NCBI GenBank assembly: GCA_037951105.1
Contig: JBAMJV010009707.1
Location: 1-64,000, forward strand
Direction: 5' to 3'
DNA from: Echinarachnius parma
Taxonomy: Eukaryota; Echinodermata; Echinoidea; Clypeasteroida; Echinarachniidae
Length of the DNA stretch: 64,000 bases
Each line of letters begins with the position of its first letter. Within the stretch, counting starts at the first letter, position 1. The position numbers and the translations under genes are program-made. The notes beneath the pieces were generated by a model, which did no database searches, was not told the origin of the DNA, and saw only the letters and a program-made list of their open reading frames with translations. Shown here piece after piece: positions 26,200-37,216 of the stretch.

Positions 26200-27020
26200 A
26201 AATTTAGTTAAATTAATCAAATTACATTGAATTGAATTGAAAATGAACAAACTTGTCCCTTTTGTTACTGTAATCTAGAACTCACAAGTGAAGTATTTGT
26301 GTAGGCCTGTTGGTCATACATTACGTCTGATCCAGCATAGTAGGTACTCTTTTCTGTTGGTATTTGCGTACAACGTATGGGGTTAGGCTTATCCTCAGGG
26401 TTGGGTTTGGGTTGAGGGTTTGGAGATGGGGCAAGTTTGGAGTCAGAGGAATGGATGAGTGACCTAATACGACGTGGTAGCAAATGAATACAGACCAATC
26501 GATCATAATCCCATGGCCATGACAACGTGAGGAGATCTGCATTATATGTTTTTTCCAATTCAATCAACTGTATGCATGTCATTTTCAAATAATCGTTGAA
26601 TTTTGAGTTGACAGAATTTCATTCAATATAATACCATAATCTAATGTTGACTAATGGTGCTAACATTCGGGCTGTGTGCTTTTGACAACTGTCATGTGTA
26701 GGTTTTAAATAATAATTCGAAATTCAAGTAAACAAAGATTATTACTAACATACAGTAAAAGGTCTATGACAATCTTTATCATAGGCTATAATTCATTCAT
26801 TGCTTTAAAAAAAAACATCACATCAATACACACACACATTCACAAACATGAACGCATGCACACATATCTCGCTCTCCACTCACTTGCCCTTGTGTTCTAT
26901 GATGTATATATTTTAATGCTTTCAAATGTTGATGTTAAAAAAAGAAAGAAAAAAAGTTGTATTATGTACTGATTAATTGTCATGAATTCCATGTGTTAGA
27001 CCGATAAAATAACATATTGC
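26200..27020. other. Non-genic stretch
   Basis: AT-rich, with a pyrimidine/purine-biased segment near 26380-26460 (ggttgggtttgggttgag). Overlapping minus-strand frames there are unsupported. Confidence 0.35.
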
Positions 27021-27029
27021 AATATTGAA

Positions 27030-27245
27030 ATATTTATGTACAAGGCTTCCCTGGTGGCCTCCCCAAGTTGGTAGGAAAGACCTATGGGTCATAGGAATGA
27101 AAGATTTCTTTTTTCCTGCCAGGCAGCTTGGGGAGGCTCACCAGGGGTGCTTTTATGTTTTGTTCTGTAAATTCACTGTTCATTTCGTATCGTTACATTG
27201 TACTTCTGTTTGAAATGCCGAATAAATATTAAATAATAATAATAC
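27030..27245 (+). mobile_element. Retroposon 3' end with (AAT)n tail
   Basis: A stem (tccctggtggcctccccaag ... cttggggaggctcaccaggg) is followed by tgaaatgccgaataaatatt and aataataat. The structure is typical of a LINE or SINE 3' end. Confidence 0.55.
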
Positions 27246-27857
27246 TAATACTAACATACAATTTCATACATTAACACAAACACACACACATACTTTTTTC
27301 ACCAAATTTGATTTACATAATTTGCAAAGAGCATATTCAAATGCTTACAAACTTTGTACCACAATATAATATATAAAACACAACCAGTTACAAACATACA
27401 ACACTAAGCTAAGAAAATACAGGCAAACAAGCAAACACATAATCACACAATTGTCATTAATTTAAGTTAAATACATGTGTAGAATCCATTTTATTTATTT
27501 AAATCACATTATACACATATAAACATGTAATACATATAAAATAAAATCTAGCAATGTATTTTCAAGGTGATATATAATAAATCTACAAAACTTCATTACT
27601 TGAAGGTATACAATCTGAATATCAATTCTCTTATTTACATTATACACAGTGCATTATATAAGGCACACATAAGTTAAGTTTTGACCAATGAAATACATTA
27701 CACTTTGTAATAAAAGGCACAACTTTTTAGAGGAAAATGTCATTAAATTAGTCGTTTACAAAAATCTATGACTTTCCCCTATTTTGAAGGGAAAAAATGT
27801 GCATAGCAGAGATGCAATCCTTTACATTCAGCTTTCAGGAGGGTTAATTTAGAAATA

Positions 27858-29316
27858 AACTAGATGGATCTTCGACTGCGCGCAGTCGAAAATGATGCCT
27901 CCGGCATTACGCAATTGATTTATGTCAAGCCCAAATCAACATGTACACAGAATTAATTCTGTCAACTCAATGTTGATGGTACTCTGTCTTTTAGATCTTG
28001 ACGTATCACAATTATGAGCTATAAGTGACCTTGACCTTTGCCCTCATGACCCCAAAATCTATTGACTACAATTGTTCCCTATTATACATTCAGGTATCAA
28101 GTTGGATTGAAATCTGATATTCAGTTCTTGAGATTTCCAATCTCAAGCTACTTTTACATATAATGAGCCCTGTGACCTTTGACCTTTGACCTCATGACCC
28201 CCAAAATCTAATCAGTTCATTGGCTCTCCAAGGAACATACATGTACCAAGTTTGGTCAGAATCTGTCAATCCCTTCTCGAGATAACGCGATCACGAGCTA
28301 TTTTTGCATATATAATGAGCTCTGTGACCTTTGACCTTTGACCTCATGACCCCAAAATCTAATCAGATCATCGGCCCCCCAAGATACATACATGTACCAA
28401 GTTTGGTCAGAATCTGTCAATCCCTTCTTGAGATAACGCGATCACGAGCTATTTTTGCATATATAATGAGCTCTGTGACCTTTGACCTTTGACCTCATGA
28501 CCCCAAAATCTAATCAGATCATTGGCCCCCCCCCAAGATACAACATGTACCAAGTTTGGTCAGAATCTGTCAATCCGTTCTTGAGATAACGCGATCACGA
28601 GCTATTTTTGCATATATAATGAGCTCTGTGACCTTTGACCTTTGACCTCATGACCCCAAAATCTAATCAGATCATTGGCCCCCCCCCCCCAAGATACAAC
28701 ATGTACCAAGTTTGGTCAGAATCTGTCAATCCCTTCTCGAGATAACGCGATCACGAGCTATTTTTGCATATATAATGAGCTCTGTGACCTTTGACCTTTG
28801 ACCTCATGACCCCAAAATCTAATCAGATCATCGGCCCCCCAAGATACATACATGTACCAAGTTTGGTCAGAATCTGTCAATCCCTTCTTGAGATAACGCG
28901 ATCACGAGCTATTTTTGCATATATAATGAGCTCTGTGACCTTTGACCTTTGACCTCATGACCCCAAAATCTAATCAGATCATTGGCCCCCCCCCCCAAGA
29001 TACAACATGTACCAAGTTTGGTCAGAATCTGTCAATCCGTTCTTGAGATAACGCGATCACAAGCTATTTTTGCATATATAATGAGCTCTGTGACCTTTGA
29101 CCTTTGACCTCATGACCCCAAAATCTAATCAGATCATTGGCCCCCCCAAGATACATACATGACCCAAGTTTGGTGAAAATCCGTTAATCGGTTCTTGAGA
29201 TAACGCGATCACAAGAACGGGACGTACGGACGTACGGACGGACGTACGTACGTACATACGGACGGACGGACAACCCGAAAACATAAAGCCTCCGGCTACT
29301 TCGTTGCGGAGGCATA
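27858..29316 (+). mobile_element. DINE-1/pearl-like element with 151-bp tandem core
   Basis: Starts AACTAGATGGATC with hairpin TCGACTGCGCGCAGTCGA and ATGCCTCCG. It contains about seven tandem copies of a unit of 151-156 bp (28,130-29,200), then a (ACGG/ACGT)n microsatellite, and ends in the hairpin GCCTCCGGCTACTTC...GCGGAGGC. It is noncoding. The same ends recur at four other places in this window. Each core unit carries TGACCTTTGACCT motifs. Confidence 0.75.
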
Positions 29317-29319
29317 AAA

Positions 29320-30230
29320 AGAGATTGTTTTGTTGCAGATATTAGACCAGTTTGGATGCATTGGTCAAGCACTATCTAAGATCCTGTCGCAATTAGCTGG
29401 TGACAAACTACTTACAACCCTCCCACACATCCTCCTCCTCAAATTGGTGAGGAGGATGTTGATCGGCAAGATGTGAGCTGTGCTAAAATAATTTGTGCAC
29501 TTAATATTTAAGGGTGCTTCGGCAAAGATTGTAGTTATGGTAGAAAAAACACAAATGGAAATCAGATAAATTAAAATACAAATAAAGGATTTTGAAAAAC
29601 TACAAATTAGTTCAGAAACGGCTGAAATATTACAAAAACATGAATAGTTTGGGCACTTTGCTGCTGTACAGAGGCTATCAAAATCATGGAATTACAACCC
29701 ATAAGATGAAGAATACCACAAGAAATTAGAAATCTGGAGAAAACCGGTCCCTAAAACCAACATTTCAAAATCAAAAAGAGACCAGACAGAAGTTGTAGCA
29801 AAGTCTGAGATTTCATCTTGTTTGTTATGGATTTTACAAAGATGGTGAAGTGACATATAGGGTACCACTATACTTGCAGGTTAACATGCAAGTACTAGCT
29901 GCATTGGATTCTAAGTATAAACCTCAATGGTGTGTATAACCACACAGGCCTATATATCGGATATCAGAGAAGGTACAGCAAATGGTAATAATGAAAGGCA
30001 AAAGGAAGAAGAAAGAATTTGCTGATGGACAGCCTCTAGGCTCAGATGAACCAACGTCAGTAAAAAGCAAACCAGATGTGAGCATTTCACATTCGCAGGC
30101 AGGCAATTAACTCACAGGAGGTGCTGTAATATTAGCCCTATTATATTGTAAATCATTAACCAAGTGATAGTCTTGATGATATTGCTTCTACAACTCGAAA
30201 TTAAGCATTTCATTACACATTTCTTTATTT
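29320..30230 (+). other. Possible outer part of the transposon cluster
   Basis: A short frame with a basic stretch (KGKRKKKEF, then ADGQPL and SKPDVS) precedes a segment (cagatgtgagca...caggcag) that recurs at about 31,108-31,160. It therefore probably belongs to the same duplicated transposon material. No domain recognised. Confidence 0.3.
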
Positions 30231-30239
30231 TGTAGCACC

Positions 30240-31220
30240 ATGCTACATGGGTAATTGAGGAAAATGTTTCCTTACGATTGAAACTGAATAATCAGAAAGG
30301 CAATATCTCATGCATCTATAAACACAGGTTGGAGAAGAAAACCCTTGCTAGAATAGAGAAATAAAAGAAAAGTTGGAGAATACAGAGGAAGACATGACAG
30401 CATCTCAGAAGAGTTTCTCTGATATCTTTGATTTATGGTGGAGACACAGACACAGATGGAACAATTTACAGGTGTCATTCATTGCAGTTACGATAACAAT
30501 ACAGATGAGAATGTTGGGTTTGCAAACTACGGAGGAAATACAGATTCGCCCAACGCCCAAGCCACCCAGAGCCTTGTGTTCATGGATGTATGCCTGAATG
30601 ACAACATTGAATACACAGTGGGCTATTTCTTGTACAACTAAGTGGGGGGGGGGGGGGGGGGGGGGGCCTGCAAGCAAGGCTGATGAAAAAGTGCCTTCAG
30701 ATAAGTGGACAAAACAAAAATACTACACAACATTATGTGTTCCAAGTATGATATAAAAGTAGTCCCTCAAGTGATAAAAGAGCAAATGAGCAGATGAGGA
30801 TGTTGGGTTTGCAAACTTTGGAGGAAACAGAGATTCGCCCAACGACCAAGCAACCTATGGCTGTATGCCTCAATGACAACACCAAATACACAGTGGGGTA
30901 CATGTACTTCTTGTTTGCATATCAATTGATCTTTGCAGTAACAATAAGAATGCAGACGTGAATGTTAGGTTTGCAAACTTTGGAGAAAGTAGAGTTTCAC
31001 CCAACGACCAAGCCACCCAGAGCCTTGTGTTAATGGCTGTATGCCAGAATGATAATATAAAGTACACCGTAGTGTACTTTCTGTTCAGAAAAATGGGAGA
31101 AAAAGGCAAACCAGACCTGAGCAACTAGCACCCCCAGGCACGTAGCTTACAAGGAGGAGCTGTAATATCTATAGCATCAATTACATGGGATGGAGCTGCA
31201 GTGAATAAGATATCCTTTAA
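30240..31220 (+). pseudogene. P-superfamily (THAP9-like) transposase fragments, triplicated
   Basis: Three tandem, diverged copies of one catalytic-core segment lie at about 30470-30641, 30785-30925 and 30936-31100. The clearest reads ENVGFANYGG, then ATQSLVFMDVCLN and YTVGYFLYN. This matches the P/THAP9 transposase core, where GxxxxG is followed by ATxALVFMxVGL and PIxYFL. At 31140-31215 comes WDGAAVNK, equivalent to the conserved TCDGAxxN. A lysine/leucine-rich segment upstream (30270-30370) may be the coiled coil of the same protein. All pieces are broken by stops and shifts. The THAP zinc finger was not found. Confidence 0.6.
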
Positions 31221-31429
31221 CTAATTTTTAACGTAGAAAGTTTACATATGCTTTGTAATATTTGTAAATATTTGTATATATTTGTAATGTTTAGTATATC
31301 ATTAATGTATTATTGTATTTTTGTTTATATGTAAATTGATGTTCTTATATCGGGACCTTGATGAAACACAGCACCATTGCAGATGATGTGATCCTTAAAA
31401 TATATATGAGAATACCAATTACTTAAAAC

Positions 31430-31680
31430 GTACAACAGAAACCTTGACACAAATGTTGGTTACCCAGAATGGCAATGGCATTGATGAAGGGGATGGGTGA
31501 CCAGCAACACAAAGCCTTGTGTTCATGCTGGTGGCATTGAACACTGGAATGAAGTTACCAATAGGGTACTGCCTGTACCACAGCCTGTCTGGGGCGTTCC
31601 AGGCAGCGCTGATAAGAGGGTGTCTACATCTCCTGAGCAATGATGCACTGGTGCAGTGGGAAAGAACTAAAGAAAAAAAA
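31430..31680 (+). pseudogene. P-like transposase core fragment
   Basis: Encodes LDTNVGYP, then ATQSLVFMLVALNTGMKLPI and GYCLYHSLSGAFQAALIRGC, LHLLSND. This is the best-preserved example of the P/THAP9 motif series here, and recurs at 33175-33430. After LLSND the frame continues as ALVQWERTKE, not the expected TCDGA block, marking a join to other sequence. Confidence 0.65.
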
Positions 31681-31699
31681 TGTTGTGACGTTTTTGACG

Positions 31700-31880
31700 T
31701 CAATGATGTAGTTTGAATGCGGTTGGGCAAGGAGATATGGAGAGGTACTGTTCTTGACATCGGTATCGAAAGTGAACTTGAGAATGAATCAACACAGTCA
31801 ATGGATGAATCTGAGTCTAGCTCTGGCTCAGACACGGACTCTGACAATGTTCCCCTTGCAGCATTCTCTAAATGGTAGAA
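31700..31880 (+). pseudogene. Acidic serine-rich ORF module, copy 1
   Basis: LGKEIWRGTVLDIGIESELE is followed by SMDESESSSGSDTDSDNVPL and AAFSKW, then a stop. A second copy at 33470-33660 has the same reading except for a short insertion near RG that shifts frame. LGKEIWRGTVLDIG resembles small beta-barrel (Tudor/SH3-like) strands, but I do not assign a family. Confidence 0.4.
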
Positions 31881-32560
31881 GAGATCATGGATGCGTAGGT
31901 TAAGTTTCATCGGATAGGAGGCTTTCCACAAGTTGTACAGTAGGTGCAGAAGATGTTACCCACAACCACCTGCATGGTGCCCCACTCGGGGTGGAAGAGC
32001 ATGTGTTCGTGAACAGAAAAAAAAATGGCATTCAATCAATGTACAGCTAATCTGCAACGCCACATAACGCATTCTGAATGCGGTGGCTCATTGGCCAGGC
32101 AGCATGCACAAATCAAGAATATTCCAGGTTGGTGCTACATTTGTAACTGAAGCCAATACAGGACTCTTGATTATTAATCAGCACAATCAGCAATTTAGTT
32201 ATTCATACATGAACAAAAAAATGAAACTTGGAATATGGGGGAAAAGATACATGTAAGCACTATAAAGGTAAAGGCATTTCTACAATGCATAAAAAGAATT
32301 AAGGTCCTCTATAAAATAAATTTCAGATTGTAGTGTAACAAAATTTGAGTTTTTTCATTCAATTCATTTTTTATTCATATTTGTTTGTATATCCATTTCC
32401 AACTGTTCAAAGGAGCTTCATTGGACATGAGTTTGCCAATGCTGAGAGAAACAGGATCCTATTGGGCGATAGAGGATGTGCTAAGTACTAGCCATACCTC
32501 ATCATCCAACTCCAAAATCTGCAAACCCAGCCAGCGAGATCCTACAACTAGTAAGTGGAT
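31880..32560 (+). pseudogene. Harbinger-type transposase nuclease, copy 1
   Basis: Pieces in order: VKFHRIGGFPQVV, HNHLHGAPLGVEEHVFVNR (degenerate), HSINVQLICN and STxxSRIFQ; then a probable intron (donor after TTCCAG near 32128, acceptor ctgttcag near 32411); then FANAERNRILLGDRG. These match the PIF/Harbinger DDE nuclease (FPxVVGxIDGTHI, NRKxxHSINVQ, PGSxHDSRI, LLGDxGY). The copy at 35390-36060 keeps the same intron position. Broken by stops. Confidence 0.65.
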
Positions 32561-33215
32561 CATGAGACGATAAAAATGCAGACGAGAATGTTGGGTTTGA
32601 AAACTATGAAGGAGACAGGGATCCGCCCAATGACCAAGCAATGCAGAGCCGGATTTTCATGGCTGTACACCTCAATGATAACACAAGACCATTATTCAAC
32701 AAGACATCAACTCACTGTGCAAATGGACTTCTACATGGCAGATGAAGTTCAACACAACAAAATCCTCAAACCCAGTCAGAGGTCAATGGAGTTTAAGGAT
32801 GAAGATCCCCATAGGATACTTTTTGTACCACAGCCTGTCTGGGGCGTTCCAGGCAGTGCAGATAAGGGAGTGCCTGCAACTCCTTAGCAATAATGGCATA
32901 AATGTGTTGCAATAACATGTGATGGGGCTACAGTGAATAAGTCATCCTACACACTCCTGGGCACTTTTAACGTAGAAAGTTTACATAAGCTTCGTTACAT
33001 TTGTACATATTTTTTTATATATTTGTAATGTCTAGTATGTATCATGAACATACTATTATATTGTATTTATATATACATGTTCTAATATTGGGACCTTAAT
33101 GAAAATCAGCACCATTGCTTATGACGTGATCCCTAAATAAATAAAACAAAAATATTAGAATACCAATTATTTAAAAGGTACGACAGAAACCTTGACACAA
33201 ATGTTGGGTACCCTG
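32557..33215 (+). pseudogene. P-like transposase fragments and shared 3' module
   Basis: 32557-32690 repeats the motif segment seen at 30.5 kb. 32815-33000 encodes GYFLYHSLSGAFQA, ECLQLLSNNGINVLQ, then, after one interruption, TCDGATVNKS and TLLGTFN. The following AT-rich module (about 32925-33215) recurs at 31190-31460, 33765-33985 and 36245-36510. Confidence 0.6.
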
Positions 33216-33440
33216 ACTTCGTGAATGGAAGCGTGGAAGGGAATGGGTCACCAGCAACACAAAGCCTTGTGATCATGCTGGTGGCATTGAACACTGGAAT
33301 GAAGTTACCAATAGGGTACTGCCTGTACCACAGCCTGTCTGGGGCGTTCCAGGCAGCGCTGATAAGAGGGTGTCTACATCTCCTGAGCAATGATGCACTG
33401 GTGCAGTGGGAAAGAACTAAAGAAAAACATGTTGTGCGCG
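33175..33440 (+). pseudogene. P-like transposase core fragment, second copy
   Basis: Same motif series as 31430-31680 (ATQSLVIMLVALNTGMKLPI, GYCLYHSLSGAFQAALIRGC) in an open frame that runs on to 33685. Nucleotide identity to the first copy is very high by eye, so the duplication is recent compared with the decay. Confidence 0.65.
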
Positions 33441-33469
33441 CCGAAGATCTGATTGGCTCAGATGGTATT

Positions 33470-33720
33470 TCTGACGTCAATGATGAAGTTTGCATGCGGT
33501 TGGGCAAGGAGATATGGAGAGGTAGGCTACTGTTCTTGACATTGGTATTGAAAGTGAACTTGAGAATGAATCAACACATTCAATGGAAGAATCTGAGTCT
33601 AGCTCTGGCTCAGACACGGACTCTGACAATGTTCCCCTTGCAGCATTCTCTAAATGGTAGAAGAGATCATGGAGGCCCAGGTTAAGTTTCATCGGATAGG
33701 AGGCTTTCCACCAGTTGTAC
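33470..33720 (+). pseudogene. Acidic ORF module copy 2 joined to Harbinger start
   Basis: Contains SELENESTHSMEESESSSGS and DNVPLAAFSKW, followed by IMEAQVKFHRIGGFPPVVQ, the start of the Harbinger nuclease. From 33722 the sequence switches to a P-type TCDGAAVNK block. Confidence 0.5.
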
Positions 33721-33721
33721 A

Positions 33722-34260
33722 GCATCAGTGTGTTGCAAAAACATGTGACGGAGCTGCAGTGAATAAGATATCCTTTACACTCACTTTTAACGTAGAAAAT
33801 TTACATAAACTTTGTTATATTTGTCCATATTTTTATATATTTGTAATGTCTAGAATATCATGAATGTATTATTGTATTGTATTTATATTTTATGATGTTC
33901 TTATATCAGGCCCTTGATGAAAAACAGCACCATCGCTGATGAGATATGATTATGGAGAAATGTCTTTAAATAAATAAATGCAGTGAATAAGACTTCACTT
34001 ACACTCCTGGGAGCTTCATTCCACCTCCACAGTCTCCAAGCTCAGATCAGGCATCCAGCCACAGGCAGACCGATGTTTGTGATTCCCGACATCTGCCACA
34101 ACATCAAATTGCTTCGAAATTTGCTGGCTCGTGAAGGGAGTCTCCTGTTTAGAGATCATCATCGGGTAAAATGCAGCCATTGTTGAATTGGAAGAGCAGA
34201 CAAGGAAACAACATTTTGCCAAACAGTTCGATCCCTACGAGATTTGTCCAATTGAATTAA
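33722..34260 (+). pseudogene. P-like transposase, TCDGA to CHxxKLLRN section
   Basis: CVAKTCDGAAVNKISFTL is followed by the shared AT-rich module. At 33983 comes NKTSLTLLGASFHLHSLQAQ, then IRHPATGRPMFVIPDICHNI and KLLRNLLAREGSLLF. In P/THAP9 transposases the order TCDGxxxN, HP-x-TG, DxCHMxKLxRN is conserved, so this is the central part of the enzyme. A further frame, AIVELEEQTRKQHFAKQF, leads to about 34,260, just before the RAG1-like domain. Confidence 0.65.
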
Positions 34261-34274
34261 GCACCACACACACC

Positions 34275-34700
34275 GTTTGGTGTTATTATGTACATTCTGT
34301 GGGGAGAGGTTAGCCAAACTTGACAAGGGAAGGGATAAACAGAATCATGTGTACAGGGTATCCAATTATCAGAAAATCATCAAATCAAACTTTCAGATTG
34401 ATATCTCAGTAGATTTGCCAGATATTCATCTCGAGGCATTTTGCACACGATGTTACTGTCAGTTGACAATCGGTCATCCTACATCATCATCAACGTTCAA
34501 AGCAAACAATGACTGGTTGCCTCACTCATGAACACAAGCCTGCAACACATGTTCCATGTTCAAGGAAACTCTACAAGCTGGGAGGCCAAAGAAAGAAAAA
34601 CCTGGTGGTCGCCCACCTAAGGCACCCACAAACCCACACGATCACCTCGTCCACATAGCGCAAACACAAACACAACAGAATGCGTGAAAATACCTGATTT
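34275..34700 (+). pseudogene. RAG1 N-terminal-like zinc-binding domain, copy 1
   Basis: An 84-residue frame plus its continuation after one in-frame TGA. Order: LCTFCGERLAKL; FQIDISVDLPDIHLEAFCTR with C(Y)C; DWLPH; stop; ACNTCSMFKETLQ; then two basic AT-hook-like stretches (GRPKK, GGRPPK). Vertebrate RAG1 has, N-terminal to its RING, the series LCRICG, FRIDV..D...IHP..FC.NCW, WHPH, C.ICN in the same order and similar spacing. All three CxxC pairs and the W-x-PH motif are present here. In RAG1 this region binds zinc and helps cofactor and substrate interaction; it is separate from the DDE core. Similar domains occur in invertebrate mobile elements (for example N-RAG-TP of Aplysia). No RAG1 core, RAG2 or clear terminal repeats are seen in this window. 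The frame ends in a stop at about 34687. Confidence 0.75.
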
Positions 34701-34980
34701 TTCGTGACATTTGCGAGAGGCTCTCAGTAAGGGAATAACTCTAGGATGGAAAGAATGTGATAAACATCCTCACTCACGATCTCAATTTTATGAATATATA
34801 TTTCATTTTTCAAACAAATTGCGGAACCTAATTCAATGATAAAGTGAAAAATACCATACATTTTTAACATAAAACTCGCAATTATAATCGATTATAAGTA
34901 TATTTTTAAAGCTAAAATATTGAATAATCTGACATAACCTGGTATGTAAATTGTCAATTTTCATGATTATACATATTCAT
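34700..34980 (+). other. 3' flank of RAG1-like copy 1
   Basis: Part of the 706-bp duplicated block. A fragment after the stop (ERLSVREITLGWKECDKHPH) may continue the RAG1-like protein in a shifted frame, but no family motif confirms it. Confidence 0.4.
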
Positions 34981-35390
34981 AAGATTGCTTATGAATATTC
35001 ATACTTTGATTAGGATAATAACATTTGATTGGTCAACATTAACGAGGGGTGTTTTCAGTCATCAACCAGAGAAACAAAAACAAACAAATATTCAAATCAC
35101 CCGTGCATGCGTTTTCAAAAATGTCCGCGCCCGTTGTATGTCAACGCACAGACATACATACATGTAGCACAGGCCTCTAATGCCATCTCAACCGCTCCTG
35201 CTCCGTTAATATTGTTAATTGAAGAAAGAAAAAAACCTGTCCGCTTATGATTGAATTTTGAACTAACAGATTATAAAAACAACTTGTAGAGGAAAATTCT
35301 TGCAAAAATAGAGAACTAAAAGAAAAGATGGCAAACATTTGTTGAGTTTCAATTGTTTTATCCTTCAGTATATCAAGTTCCCTACCACCC
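34981..35390. other. Spacer between RAG1-like copy 1 and Harbinger copy
   Basis: AT-rich; 35260-35330 resembles 30,310-30,370 (tagagaa-taaaagaaaag-tgg), again transposon-related. Confidence 0.35.
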
Positions 35391-36065
35391 GAGGAGAGAT
35401 CATGGAGTCCCAGATCAAGTTCCATAGAATAGGCGGCTTCCCATAAATCGTAGGAACAGTGGATGGCATGCACATCCACCTTCATGGTGCCCCACTCGGG
35501 GTGGAAGAGCACGTGTTTGTCAACAGGAAAAACTGGCATAGCATCAATGTACAGCTAATCTGCAGTACCACGTACCGCATTCTGAATGTGGTGGCATGTT
35601 GGCCAGGCAGCACACACGATTCAAGAATATTCCAGGTTGGTGCTACATTTGTAACTTAAGCCAATACAATACTTCATGATTATAAATCAGCACAATCAGC
35701 AACAGTTATTCATACATTAAACAAAATAAAAATTATAATATGGGGAAAAAGATATGCATTATGAATGTAAAGACATTTCTATAATGCATACAAAGAAATA
35801 AGGTCATCTATAAAAGAAATTTCAGATTGCAGTGTAACAAAATTTGAATATTTTCATTCAATTTATTTTTAATTCATATTTATCATCTTTCTGCTGTTCA
35901 GAGGAGCTTCATTGGACATGAGTTTGCCAATGCTGAGAGAAACAGGATCCTATTGGGCGATAGAGGATATTTATTATGCTAAGTACCAGCCATACCTCAT
36001 TATCCAACTCCAAAATCCGCAAACCCAGCCAAAGAGAACTTACAGGGTCACCGGTATATATACAT
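35390..36065 (+). pseudogene. Harbinger-type transposase nuclease, copy 2
   Basis: Encodes KFHRIGGFP, then IVGTVDGMHIHLHGAPLGVE, HVFVNRKNWHSINVQLIC, RILNVVACWPGSTHDSRIFQ. After a probable intron of about 260 bases (donor at 35634, acceptor near 35900) come FIGHEFANAERNRILLGDRG and KYQPYLI. VDGMHI supplies the first catalytic Asp and PGSTHDSR the second block of the Harbinger DDE nuclease. One stop lies in the GFP-IVG stretch and another break follows LLGDRG. Confidence 0.75.
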
Positions 36066-36099
36066 AAAAGATACTCGTAATTCAGACTGCAAGGTACAG

Positions 36100-36510
36100 A
36101 GTACAGAAGGAGGTTAAAGATGAAGTTCTCCATACGATACTTTCTGTACCACAGCATGTCTGGGGTGTTCCAAGCAGCGCTGATAAGTGAGTGCCTACAG
36201 CTCCTGAGCAATGATGGCATCAATGTGTTGCAATAACATGCGACGGAGCCGCAGTGAATAAGACATCCTTTACACTCCTGGGCACTTTTAATGTAGAAAG
36301 TTTACATAAGCTTCATTATATTTGTACATGTTTTTTTTAATATTTGTAATGTCTAGAATATCATGAATGTATCATTGTATTGTATTTATATTGTATTAAG
36401 TTCTAATATCAGGACCTTGATGAGAAACAGTACCATTGCTGATCATGTGATCCTTAAAAAATGTCTTTAAATAAATAAAACAAAAATAGTAGAATACCAA
36501 TTACTTAAAA
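36100..36510 (+). pseudogene. P-like transposase fragment and shared module
   Basis: IRYFLYHSMSGVFQAALISE, CLQLLSNDGINVLQ, then TCDGAAVNKTSFTLLGTFN after one stop; the AT-rich module follows to the start of RAG1-like copy 2. Confidence 0.6.
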
Positions 36511-36960
36511 CTTTGGTGTTATTATGTAGATTCTGTGGGGAGAGGTTAGCCAAACTTGACAAGGGAAGGGATAAACAGAATCATGTATACAGGGTATCCA
36601 ATCATCAGAAAATCATCAAATCAAACTTTCAGGTTGATATCTCGGTAGATTTGCCAGATATTCATCCCGAGGCATTTTGCACACGATGTTACTGTCAGTT
36701 GACAATCGGTCATCCTACATCATCATCAACGTTCAAAGCAAACAATGACTGGTTGCCTCACGCATGAACACAAGCCTGCAACACATGTTCCATGTTCAAG
36801 GAAACTCTACAAGCTGGGAGGCCAAAGAAAGAAAAACCTGGTGGTCGCCCACCTAAGGCACCCACAAACCCACACGATCACCTCGTCCACATAGCGCAAA
36901 CACAAACACAACAGAATGCGTGAAAATACCTGATTTTTCGTGACATTTGCGAGAGGCTCT
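36511..36960 (+). pseudogene. RAG1 N-terminal-like zinc-binding domain, copy 2
   Basis: Nearly identical to 34275-34700 but with residues closer to vertebrate RAG1 at two points: LCRFCGERL (RAG1 LCRICG) and DIHPEAFC (RAG1 SIHPTEFC). It has the same DWLPH then TGA, then ACNTCSMF. The duplicated block runs from 36511 to 37216 (= 34275-34980) at about 97% identity by eye, and its left edge abuts the shared AT-rich transposon module. Confidence 0.75.
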
Positions 36961-37216
36961 CAGTAAGGGAATAACTCTAGGATGGAAAGAATGTGATAAA
37001 CATCCTCACTCACGATCTCAATTTTATAAATATATATTTCATTTTTCATAAAACATTGTGGAACCTAATTCAATGATAAAGTGAAAAATACCATACATTT
37101 TTAACATGAAACTCGCAATTATAATCGATTATTAGTATATTTCTAAAGCTAAAATATTGAATAATCTGACATAACTTGGTACACAAATTGTCAATTTTCA
37201 TGATTATACATATTCA

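Noticed and set aside
34275-36960. Complete RAG1 gene or ProtoRAG element
   Set aside because: No catalytic core, RING, RAG2 or RSS-like termini were found in the window; only the N-terminal module is present.
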